From contig JAJDDS010000171.1 of assembly GCA_029260195.1 (NCBI GenBank), positions 1 to 10,822 on the forward strand: DNA of 10,822 bases. Reading direction: 5' to 3'. A program made the translations under genes and the position numbers. Of this stretch, positions 1 to 5,118 are shown one piece after another (within the stretch, counting starts at the first letter, position 1; every line of letters starts with the position of its first letter). This stretch comes from Phycisphaerae bacterium. Its GTDB lineage: Bacteria > Planctomycetota > Phycisphaerae > UBA1845. Below the pieces are notes generated by a model, which saw nothing but the letters and a program-made list of their open reading frames with translations, made no database searches and was not told where the DNA came from.

Positions 1-242
1 AGTCCGATGGCGTTCAGCATGCCGGCGGATGTTTCAACGGTGCGTGGCTGGGGATTCCCTTTGCGTTCTTCGCGCGTGACGGCTTTGGTCACAAACGCCC
101 CCAGGCTTGCAATGTCCAGATAGGGCGAGTATTCAGGTCCGTATCCGCTGGTCCCCGAGGCGGTCATGATTGGGTTGTTGAGGCGCAGACCGGCAAGATT
201 CACCGAGAGGTCGACGTAGGGATGTGCCTCAACGGGGGCCAT
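1..242 (-). CDS. pyrD: Dihydroorotate dehydrogenase, class 1B (N-terminal 80 residues, cut by window edge)
   Basis: The complement of 242-1 reads as an open frame from ATG at 242 with no stop before the left edge. It carries the PyrD N-terminal signatures: NPIMTASGT (residues 23-31), GYGPEY (33-38), LGAFVTKAVT (47-56) with the FMN-contacting lysine expected near K53, GNPQPR (62-67) and ET.AGMLNAIG (70-80). In the family this enzyme oxidises dihydroorotate to orotate in pyrimidine synthesis using FMN; class 1B enzymes pass electrons through a PyrK partner to NAD, but PyrK is not in view. The class call rests on this N-terminal pattern only. There is no clear Shine-Dalgarno before the ATG, though the family N-terminus fits this start. 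The gene is divergent from coaD, with 126 bp between their starts. Confidence 0.93.
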   Translation of the reverse strand, partial: MAPVEAHPYVDLSVNLAGLRLNNPIMTASGTSGYGPEYSPYLDIASLGAFVTKAVTREERKGNPQPRTVETSAGMLNAIG

Positions 243-368
243 AGCTCGGAGCATCCGTATCCGGCGCGTCGATGTCAAGCGATCGGCGCGGGAAGCCGCG
301 GTGAGATTCGCGCGAGCCGTAAGCACGAGCGCGGAGTGAGTTGGAACCCACTGGCTGGGCGTTTCGAA

Positions 369-878
369 ATGAACGACAAGCGAGAGTCCATCGCCGTATT
401 GCCCGGCACGTTCGATCCGGTGACGCTGGGGCATCTGGATCTGATCAACCGTGCGGCTCGGTTGTTCACGCGGTTGATCGTGGGGGTCGGTCACAATCCG
501 GAGAAAACGGAGCTGTTCAGCCCCGAGGACCGGGTGGCGATGATCGCGGAGCTGACCGACGGGTTGGGCAACGTCGAGGTGTGGAGCTACGAAGGACTGA
601 CGATGAAATTCGTCACCGGCCTCGGCGCGAACGTCATCCTGCGGGGCATCCGGGACGGCTTGGACTTGCGTGACGAGCTGCAGTTTGCGAACGCCAACCT
701 GATCGTGGGCGACGTTGAGACGGTGTTCCTGATGACGTCGGAGCAGCACGCGTTGACGTCGAGCACGCTGATCAAGCAGATCGTCGAGTTGGGCGGGGGG
801 GACACCGGTCGGCTGGCGAATCTGGTGCCGCCGAGCGTTTTGCGGCGTTTGGAAGCCAGAATCCGCTGTCAGGAATGA
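369..878 (+). CDS. coaD: Phosphopantetheine adenylyltransferase
   Basis: The product (169 aa, close to the usual 160 or so) catalyses the fourth step of CoA synthesis: 4'-phosphopantetheine plus ATP gives dephospho-CoA and pyrophosphate in the cytoplasm. Visible nucleotidyltransferase motifs are PGTFDP (residues 12-17), the HIGH-like TLGH (19-22), LRGIRDGLDLRDELQFANAN (91-110), and FLMTSEQHALTSSTLIKQI (120-138) with its SST nucleotide-binding segment. The start at 369 is chosen because it places PGTFDP about 11 residues in, as in the family. The open frame extends back to 222, but that extension overlaps the pyrD start and has no family sequence. The only purine-rich element (GGAGTGAG, 333-340) is too far upstream to act as an ordinary ribosome binding site, so initiation may not depend on one. 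Confidence 0.95.
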   Translation: MNDKRESIAVLPGTFDPVTLGHLDLINRAARLFTRLIVGVGHNPEKTELFSPEDRVAMIAELTDGLGNVEVWSYEGLTMKFVTGLGANVILRGIRDGLDLRDELQFANANLIVGDVETVFLMTSEQHALTSSTLIKQIVELGGGDTGRLANLVPPSVLRRLEARIRCQE

Positions 879-901
879 CTCGGTCGGGGCGGAGAAGGTC
901 T

Positions 902-930
902 TTGACCCGCTTTGACTGGAGCGGTACCAT
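902..930 (+). promoter_or_regulatory. Sigma70-like promoter candidate for tatA
   Basis: TTGACC (902-907, 5 of 6 to TTGACA) and TACCAT (925-930, 4 of 6 to TATAAT) are separated by exactly 17 bp. They lie between the coaD stop (878) and the tatA start (1001), giving a leader of roughly 65 nt. This would let tatA be transcribed independently of coaD. It is inferred from consensus match alone. Confidence 0.4.
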
Positions 931-1000
931 CCAGTAGGCCGACATTCGGTTGCGGACCCGGTTTCGACGCCTGATCCGCGGAAAGATGGAGCGTGCGACC

Positions 1001-1306
1001 ATGGCGCTAGAAATGCCGGCGATGTTTGGGCTGCCCGGTGGGGCGGAGTGGTTGGTGATTGGGCTGGTGGGCCTGCTGCTGTTCGGTCGCCGCCTTCCCG
1101 AGATCGCGCGCTCGGTGGGCAAGAGCATCGTCGAGTTCAAGAAGGGGATGCGAGACGTCAAGGGCGAGTTCGACGTGACCGACATCTCCGAACCGAAGAT
1201 CCTGCCCAACGCCGGTGAGCGCTCGGCGAAGAAGCCGCAGGCTGATGCGCCGGTGGGCCAGCCGCACACCCCTGTCGAAGAACCCGCCAACGGGAAGACT
1301 GACTGA
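1001..1306 (+). CDS. tatA: Sec-independent protein translocase subunit TatA
   Basis: This 101-residue protein is the pore-forming or membrane-thinning subunit of the twin-arginine system, which exports folded proteins across the cytoplasmic membrane. It shows the family order: a short N-terminus with a polar residue (E16) at the start of the membrane helix, a single transmembrane helix (about residues 15-28), the FG hinge (28-29), and the amphipathic helix RRLPEIARSVGKSIVEFKKGM (split at 30-50). A charged, probably disordered tail follows, with D/E, K and P. The start at 1001 is preferred because GGAG (988-991) lies 9 nt before it; upstream TTG 950 and ATG 986 would only add an Arg-rich stretch. 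TatA rather than TatB is inferred from the short length and the FGRRLPE pattern. TatC is not in the window. Confidence 0.9.
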   Translation: MALEMPAMFGLPGGAEWLVIGLVGLLLFGRRLPEIARSVGKSIVEFKKGMRDVKGEFDVTDISEPKILPNAGERSAKKPQADAPVGQPHTPVEEPANGKTD

Positions 1307-1329
1307 GGGCTTTCCCCGTTAAGCCCCTG

Positions 1330-1348
1330 GTCCGCCGCGTTCGCGGAC
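1330..1348 (+). terminator. GC-rich hairpin downstream of tatA, possible weak terminator
   Basis: GTCCGC (1330-1335) pairs with GCGGAC (1343-1348) across a 7-nt loop, 24 nt after the tatA stop. No T-run follows, so an intrinsic terminator is only a possibility. It also marks the last ordinary sequence before the repeat island. Confidence 0.25.
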
Positions 1349-1378
1349 AAGGCGGGCGTCAGCGACAGGCAAAATCAT

Positions 1379-1395
1379 CCTGACACCTTTTCTGC
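1379..1395 (-). repeat. GTGTCAG-type repeat, single copy, outermost left
   Basis: The plus strand reads CCTGACACCTTTTCTGC, the complement of the GCGGAAAAGGTGTCAGG unit found at 1604-1725. With the copy at 1601-1618 it forms an imperfect inverted repeat (1381-1398 against 1601-1618, 16 of 18 positions) that encloses the istA fragment. Confidence 0.8.
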
Positions 1396-1602
1396 TCTCG
1401 GCACATGGTCGCTCCCTATCGTCCCCGGCCCACGGCTGAAGCGTATCTTCGACTCAAGACGCTTCCAGGCGAGCAGGCCCAGGTGGACTGGAGTTACTTC
1501 GGCAAGCTGGCCATCGGCCGCGCGCAACGTCATCTGCTGGCCTTCGTGATGGTGCGCTCCTACTCGCGGCGTATCTTCCTGCGTTTCTACCTCGGACAGC
1601 AG
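1396..1602 (+). pseudogene. istA: IS21-family transposase IstA fragment
   Basis: An open frame containing RPRPTAEAYLRLKTLPGEQ, QVDWSYFG, AIGRAQRHLLAFVMV and SYSRRIFLRFYLGQQ matches the start of the DDE integrase core of IS21-type IstA. QVDW carries the first catalytic aspartate (residue 28 counted from the ATG at 1405). A full IstA is about 400-500 residues; here only about 66 remain. The N-terminal HTH region and the rest of the catalytic core are absent, as is the istB ATPase helper gene. The frame runs on into the repeat array as non-homologous sequence, so the protein-like ORF to 1932 is an artefact. Both edges of the fragment coincide with copies of the GTGTCAG-type repeat. It cannot be functional. 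Confidence 0.85.
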
Positions 1603-1603
1603 A

Positions 1604-1747
1604 GCGGAAAGGGTGTCAAAGCGGAAAAGGTGTCAGGAAGAAGCGAAGCGGAAAAGGTGTCGGGCGGAAAAGGTGTCAGGAAGATTTTTGCGTCTCCTTG
1701 CGGGGCGGAAAAGGTGTCAGGAAGAGTTTTGCGTCTCCTTGCGGGGG
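1604..1747 (+). repeat. Array of five GCGGAAAAGGTGTCAGGAAGA direct repeats, including a 41-bp tandem duplication
   Basis: Five plus-oriented copies start at 1604 (GCGGAAAGGGTGTCA), 1621 (full unit), 1648 (ends GGTGTCGGG), 1664 (full) and 1705 (full). Start-to-start spacing is 17, 27, 16 and 41 bp. The last two are followed by nearly identical sequence (T-rich, then GCGTCTCCTTGCGGGG), so 1664-1704 and 1705-1745 form a 41-bp tandem duplication. The final copy overlaps the 3' end of the RAYT gene on the other strand: the TCA at 1717-1719 is its TGA stop. The irregular spacing and very short gaps do not fit a CRISPR array. Confidence 0.9.
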
Positions 1748-2406
1748 CGTCCGCGGGGGCGGAGGGTGATGTCCAGGCCCAGGCGGGTGGCTACGCGGGC
1801 CTTCCAGCGATCGTTGCCCAGGGGGATGCCCCGAATGATCGACTGTCGAACACGTTCTTGTGCCTCCTCGTCCATGACCCGATTGACGTCTGCCAGCCAG
1901 TTGCGCGGACGACCCACCGGCCACGGGCGTAGCCACGGTCGCAACGGGGAATTGGCGTTCCGCCGGACCCACAGGCTGCCCCATCGCCACGCCTCCGCCC
2001 GCTTGACCAGGTTCGCTCGTCGGGCGTTGGCTTCCACGTAGCGACATACCATCAGGAAGTGCACATCATCCTGGACCGGAAAGCTCTTGAACCGGCCTTG
2101 GTACAACGGGCCTTCGCCGGCTGTTCCGGTGTGGGCGTGCCAGCGATGTGTGTGTGTCACGGTCACTCGCTGCAGCCAGGTGGACAGGTTGGTCCGTTTT
2201 CGCGCGTGCAGGACAAGGTGCCAGTGGCTGGGCATCAGGCACCATGCCAGGAGGTGCGGGGCGTCGGGGCGTTGCAAGGACTCGTCCAGGATTCGTTCAA
2301 ACGCGAGATAATCGTCGTCCTTTTTGAAAAGTGGAAGGCGCATCACCCGTCGATTCAAGACGTGATAAGCGAGCCCCTGCGCCGTGATGCGTGGCGATCT
2401 TCCCAT
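1717..2406 (-). CDS. REP-associated tyrosine transposase (RAYT)-like, Y1/HUH single-strand transposase
   Basis: This 229-residue protein belongs to the Y1 transposase superfamily (IS200/IS605-like; RAYT branch), which nicks single-stranded DNA at hairpin-associated sites through a 5'-phosphotyrosine link. It begins MGRSPRITAQGLAYHVLNRR, a typical N-terminal strand. It carries the HUH metal motif as HWH (H61, H63) within CLMPSHWHLVLH, the segment GPLYQGRFKSFPV (99-111), and the catalytic tyrosine Y123 in CRYVEANARRANLV. All key residues are present, so it looks functional. The C-terminus RPRGRPRK resembles an AT-hook. The last eight codons and the stop lie within the repeat unit that is tandemly duplicated just downstream. 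No Shine-Dalgarno is obvious, so expression may be low. Assignment to the RAYT branch rather than TnpA proper is inferred from length and the adjacent repeats. Confidence 0.9.
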   Translation of the reverse strand: MGRSPRITAQGLAYHVLNRRVMRLPLFKKDDDYLAFERILDESLQRPDAPHLLAWCLMPSHWHLVLHARKRTNLSTWLQRVTVTHTHRWHAHTGTAGEGPLYQGRFKSFPVQDDVHFLMVCRYVEANARRANLVKRAEAWRWGSLWVRRNANSPLRPWLRPWPVGRPRNWLADVNRVMDEEAQERVRQSIIRGIPLGNDRWKARVATRLGLDITLRPRGRPRKETQNSS

Positions 2407-2441
2407 ACCGCAACCCTACCGATCCAGCTAATCATGTCAAG

Positions 2442-2484
2442 AAAATCTTCCTGACACCTTTTTCTCGCTGACACCTTTTTCTCG
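2442..2484 (-). repeat. Two tandem GTGTCAG-type repeats at the 5' side of the RAYT gene, inverted relative to the array
   Basis: CTGACACCTTTTTCTCG occurs at 2451-2467 and again at 2468-2484, a perfect 17-bp tandem. Positions 2442-2462 are a perfect 21-of-21 reverse complement of 1668-1688 in the left array. The two sides therefore form a terminal-inverted-repeat-like frame around the transposase gene, about 795 bp from outer edge to outer edge. They lie 36 bp upstream of the RAYT ATG. Confidence 0.9.
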
Positions 2485-2572
2485 TCGGTTCCAATCGGGG
2501 AATCCCAATGCGCGGGGAGGCGACGAGCGTCTGCGTGAGCTTGTCGGGGGAGGGAGCGTTGGAGTGAGTCAT
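2485..2572 (-). pseudogene. Possible truncated 5' end of a small gene, interrupted by the repeat
   Basis: From ATG at 2572 the minus strand reads MTHSNAPSPDKLTQTLVASP, followed by RIGIPRLEPT, with mostly G or C in third codon positions as in neighbouring genes. It then runs directly into the repeat at 2484, after which the frame is repeat-derived. I do not recognise the product and see no Shine-Dalgarno. It may be a gene head cut off by insertion, or chance. The remaining sequence between 2573 and 2628 shows nothing recognisable. Confidence 0.25.
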
Positions 2573-2628
2573 CGGTTCGGCAGACCAATCTGAATCCGGT
2601 GGTGTCACTGGAGCGTGTTTTGCGGGGC

Positions 2629-2704
2629 GTCTCGGAGCCGCGCCCATCGAGAAGGGGTATCACGCATCGTTCGAAGACCGCTCCCTGACGGTCGCGGCTC
2701 GGAC
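2629..2704. repeat. REP-like inverted pair (BIME/REPIN-like), 'PDGRGSD' repeat family
   Basis: The left arm 2629-2657 and right arm 2678-2704 are imperfect reverse complements (about 21 of 29 aligned positions, including AGCCGCG in the left arm against CGCGGCT in the right) around a 20-nt spacer. They could fold into one long hairpin. Translated on opposite strands they give PLLDGRGSE and PLPDGRGSD; from memory, such peptides recur as spurious translations of a dispersed repeat in planctomycetes and relatives. The pair lies about 45 bp past the stop of the Minf_1886-family gene and could also end its transcription, though there is no T-run. Confidence 0.7.
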
Positions 2705-2750
2705 AGACGAGGACACTTCCCTAACACGCTCTCAGGGCTCGCCGTACGAC

Positions 2751-3287
2751 CTATGCGTCGGTCGGGTCGTCGAGTACGTCGGTGGATCGAAACGACTCGG
2801 AGAAATCGTAGACGGCGTCGAAGTCGCTGAGGCGGTCATGCGGTTCCTTCTGCATGAAGCCGTGATCCACCAGCGCATAGACGATTCGGCCGAAATCGAG
2901 TGTGGATCGAACACCCCACTGGTGCAGGACGACGTCCGCCAGCGTCCCCCATCGCCGGAGGGCGAAATCCCGGAGTGCCCAACACAAGTCCGCGCCACTG
3001 ATGTTCCGGTTGAGGTCCATCGTGTCACCGGACCGGTGGACTGCGGCGGCGACCTCGGGTGGGAGGGTTCCGTTTTCGAGTCGCTCGATGACTTCAGCGA
3101 AATCGATGGACTTCTCGGCCATGTACCGCGCGACTTCGTACTGCGCGGGCGTGATCGGCCCGTGGATGGTCTGGGCTGCGTATTCGAGCCCCTCGCGTAG
3201 GAAGTGGTAGGCGTCGAGAGAGTAGTCACCCACCTCGCGTGCGACTTGGGCGATGGACGCTCCGGCGGTGTTCGAGGTGCTGCCCAT
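2751..3287 (-). CDS. Minf_1886-family protein of unknown function
   Basis: A 178-residue soluble protein. Two conserved blocks match the Minf_1886 family, which is found in PVC bacteria and others: YSLDAYHFLREGLEYAAQ (residues 22-39) and ISGADLCWALRDFALRRWG (96-114), the latter continuing with VVLHQWGVRSTLDFGRIVYALVDHGFM (119-145, written from the translation). Members known to me place these blocks close together. Here about 50 residues (44-95) separate them, including TPAQYEVARYMAEKSIDFAEVIERLENG, which looks helical. No enzymatic motif is visible and no function is assigned. The start at 3287 is chosen because GGAG (3298-3295) sits 7 nt before it, inside the last codons of ricT; the ricT stop is only 4 nt upstream. 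The pair is therefore very likely cotranscribed and translationally coupled. Confidence 0.85.
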   Translation of the reverse strand: MGSTSNTAGASIAQVAREVGDYSLDAYHFLREGLEYAAQTIHGPITPAQYEVARYMAEKSIDFAEVIERLENGTLPPEVAAAVHRSGDTMDLNRNISGADLCWALRDFALRRWGTLADVVLHQWGVRSTLDFGRIVYALVDHGFMQKEPHDRLSDFDAVYDFSESFRSTDVLDDPTDA

Positions 3288-3291
3288 TGGC

Positions 3292-4608
3292 TTACTCCGA
3301 AGGCGGTCCTGCCCCAGCTTGAGGGGGGTCGCCTGGCGGCCCTTCGCCACCGTCTCGACGCCGCCTTCGCTTGCGTCCACGGCGCTTTCGCGCGCCGCCA
3401 GCGGGCTTGGCGTCGGCGCCTTCGCCCGTCCTGGGTGCGGGACGTTGCTTGTCGCGCGTCGGTCGGTCGGTTCGTTCTTCGCGACCGGTCGAGGCGTCTT
3501 TGGCGTCGGGGGGCGGGGCTTCCTGCCTCGGCTTAGTTTGCGGTCGCCGCCGCGGTCTCCCAGGCGCGGGTCGCGCCGGAGCCGCTTGTGGCTGGGGCGC
3601 GGGGGGTGCGGGTGGGAATTCTGTCAAGCGGCGTTCCTCGACATCCTCGATGACGACGGCCAACAGCCCGTCGCCGTCGGCGCGATCGATCTGCACCAAC
3701 TGGGTCAGGATCTGCCGTCCGACGACGGTCCCGTAGCCATGGACGGTGCGGATCTTCTCGCCGTTTTTGGGCAGTTTGCCATCGAGCGATTCATAGGATT
3801 CGTGCTCGAAGCGCAGGCAGCACTTGAGCCGTCCGCAGCGTCCGGAGACCTTGGACGGATCGAGCGTCGAACGCTGGAGCTTGGCCATCCTCATCGAGAT
3901 CGGCTTGAGCGACTTGAGAAAGACCTTGCAGCAGACTTGCCGCCCGCAGGTTTCGTAGTCGGCGAGCAGCCGGGCTTCGTCACGGGCGCCGACCTGGTGC
4001 ATCTGGATGCGCGTTTGAAACTCGTGGGACAGATCCTTGACGAGTGACCGGAAGTCGATCCTGCCTTCCGCCATGAAGTAGAAGATCGCGCGTTCACCGC
4101 CAAGGAGGTACTCGCACTCGACGATTCTCATCTTCTCAGCGCCGATGATGTCGTCGGCGCTGCGTTGCGCGAAGGTCTTCATTTCGAGCGTTTTTTCGCG
4201 GAGACGCATGGTCTCGGCGAGGTCGTCGGGGGTGGCTTCGCGGTGGATGCGGCCGTTGTCGAGGGTGTAGCTGTCGGAGCCGGTGTTCGCGATGTAGGCC
4301 TTGATCTGTTCGCGTGTGACGTGCTTGTCGCACCCGTTGCAGCTAAGCGAAACCTGTTCACCGATTTCGATGCCGCGATTGGTCTGAATGACGACCTTCG
4401 ACCCGCAAGAGAATTTCATTCCCTCAGCGTAGGTGAATTCGCCGACGTGTTTCATGTACCCGTATCGAACGGCGGTGGTGCGGTATATTTTTTCAAGCCC
4501 GTGGCCGCACCTCGAGTCGTCGCCGCCACCGGCTTCACAACTGCCGCACGCGGCGCCGGGGTCCTCGTCGTTCTGCTGATCCTGGTTGTAGAAGGGCAGT
4601 GTGACCAT
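3292..4608 (-). CDS. ricT: RicT/PSP1-domain protein with extra cysteines and a long basic tail
   Basis: A 438-residue protein; Bacillus RicT (YaaT) is about 275. The PSP1/RicT core is clear: TNRGIEIGE (76-84), FYFMAEGRIDFRSLVKDL (176-193), YETCGRQVCCKVFLKSLKP (218-236), MAKLQ, LDPSKVSGRCGRLKCCLRFE (249-268) and the C-terminal GYGTVVG region. In B. subtilis RicT forms a complex with RicA and RicF that carries Fe-S clusters and affects mRNA processing; the cysteines C221, C226, C227, C258, C263 and C264 here are the expected ligand region. Unusual additions are CGSC (21-24), C34, C68, CNGC (90-93), about 30 inserted residues after CNGC, and a Pro/Ala/Arg-rich tail from about 335 with RKRRGRKRRRRR that could contact RNA. 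The ATG at 4608 is preferred; a TTG at 4650 would add 14 residues, and neither has a good ribosome binding site. No RicA or RicF is in the window. Confidence 0.88.
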   Translation of the reverse strand: MVTLPFYNQDQQNDEDPGAACGSCEAGGGDDSRCGHGLEKIYRTTAVRYGYMKHVGEFTYAEGMKFSCGSKVVIQTNRGIEIGEQVSLSCNGCDKHVTREQIKAYIANTGSDSYTLDNGRIHREATPDDLAETMRLREKTLEMKTFAQRSADDIIGAEKMRIVECEYLLGGERAIFYFMAEGRIDFRSLVKDLSHEFQTRIQMHQVGARDEARLLADYETCGRQVCCKVFLKSLKPISMRMAKLQRSTLDPSKVSGRCGRLKCCLRFEHESYESLDGKLPKNGEKIRTVHGYGTVVGRQILTQLVQIDRADGDGLLAVVIEDVEERRLTEFPPAPPAPQPQAAPARPAPGRPRRRPQTKPRQEAPPPDAKDASTGREERTDRPTRDKQRPAPRTGEGADAKPAGGARKRRGRKRRRRRDGGEGPPGDPPQAGAGPPSE

Positions 4609-4686
4609 AGTATCGCGCGTGTACGGATTCGAGCATCCGTCCGCGCGCAACGCCGCGCCGCGGGCGGGTATGCAACGTGATCGGCG

Positions 4687-5025
4687 TCAGGCTTTTGCGC
4701 CGGCGTTTTCGAGCGCGGCGGCGAACTCCTTCTTGGGTCGCAGGCCGACGAATTTCTCCACGAGCGCTCCGCCCTGAAAGAGCATGACGGTCGGAATCGC
4801 GCTGACGCTGTAGCGTGTGGCAACTTCCCGCGCGGCGTCGGTGTCAACCTTCCCGATCTTGGCTTTTCCGACGAACTCGTCCGCGAGTTCGTCGATGAGC
4901 GGGGTGAGGGCTTTGCAGGGTCCGCACCATTCCGCCCAGAAGTCGACCAAGACAGGCTTGTCGGAGTTCAGAACTTCCTCATCGAAGTTGGCGTCCGTGA
5001 ATTCGAGGGTATTGGCTCCAGCCAT
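4687..5025 (-). CDS. trxA: Thioredoxin
   Basis: A 112-residue protein of classical thioredoxin length. It has the redox motif WCGPC (C34, C37) within VDFWAEWCGPCK, the buried KVDTD strand (59-63), the cis-proline segment SAIPT (75-79) and a C-terminal GLRPKKEF helix. It reduces disulfides in cytoplasmic proteins at the expense of thioredoxin reductase. The start at 5025 is chosen because AAGGAG lies 5 nt upstream; the ATG at 5040 would add five residues ahead of the normal N-terminus. A strong promoter-like element precedes it. ricT follows 78 bp downstream in the same direction and may be read from the same promoter. Confidence 0.96.
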   Translation of the reverse strand: MAGANTLEFTDANFDEEVLNSDKPVLVDFWAEWCGPCKALTPLIDELADEFVGKAKIGKVDTDAAREVATRYSVSAIPTVMLFQGGALVEKFVGLRPKKEFAAALENAGAKA

Positions 5026-5064
5026 GACAGCTCCTTCCAATCGTGTACGACCATTGCGTGGTGA

Positions 5065-5093
5065 AGTCTAGGCCACGATCGGTGGGCGGTCAA
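5065..5093 (-). promoter_or_regulatory. Sigma70-like promoter for trxA
   Basis: On the minus strand TTGACC (5093-5088, 5 of 6) and TAGACT (5070-5065, 4 of 6) are spaced by exactly 17 bp. This predicts a transcript start near 5058 and a leader of about 33 nt that contains the AAGGAG ribosome binding site. The element sits in the 93-bp gap between the transglutaminase stop and the trxA start and would also drive ricT and the Minf_1886-family gene. Confidence 0.55.
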
Positions 5094-5118
5094 CTTCCAG
5101 CAGGCGAAGCGTGCGGCG

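Larger units (their letters stand above)
1307..2750. mobile_element. Composite mobile-element and repeat island between two convergent genes
   Basis: About 1.44 kb separates the tatA stop from the stop of the minus-strand Minf_1886-family gene, in a region where other genes are tightly spaced. It contains an IS21-type istA remnant, an intact Y1 transposase, eight copies of one short repeat in both orientations, and an inverted pair of a second, REP-like repeat. Insertion between convergent 3' ends is a position that damages neither flanking gene. The exact borders are not defined, since I see no clear target-site duplication. Confidence 0.75.

Noticed and set aside
250..278. Promoter for pyrD (TTGACA at 278-273, minus strand)
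   Set aside because: The -35 is perfect, but the hexamer 17 bp downstream (GATGCT) is a poor -10 and the leader would be very short.
222..368. N-terminal extension of CoaD
   Set aside because: It overlaps the pyrD start on the other strand, resembles no CoaD sequence and has no ribosome binding site; the family start fits 369.
1604..1747. CRISPR array
   Set aside because: Units are 15-21 bp with irregular start spacing (17, 27, 16, 41 bp), almost no spacer, duplicated flanking sequence and no cas genes. This is a tandem and dispersed repeat array.
1405..1932. A 175-aa protein reading through istA into the repeat array
   Set aside because: Only the first 66 codons resemble IstA; the rest is translated repeat (KVSGR-type) and the antisense of the RAYT gene.
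3253..4047. Plus-strand 264-aa open frame
   Set aside because: It is antisense to ricT, and its length reflects the GC-rich codon pattern of the real gene.
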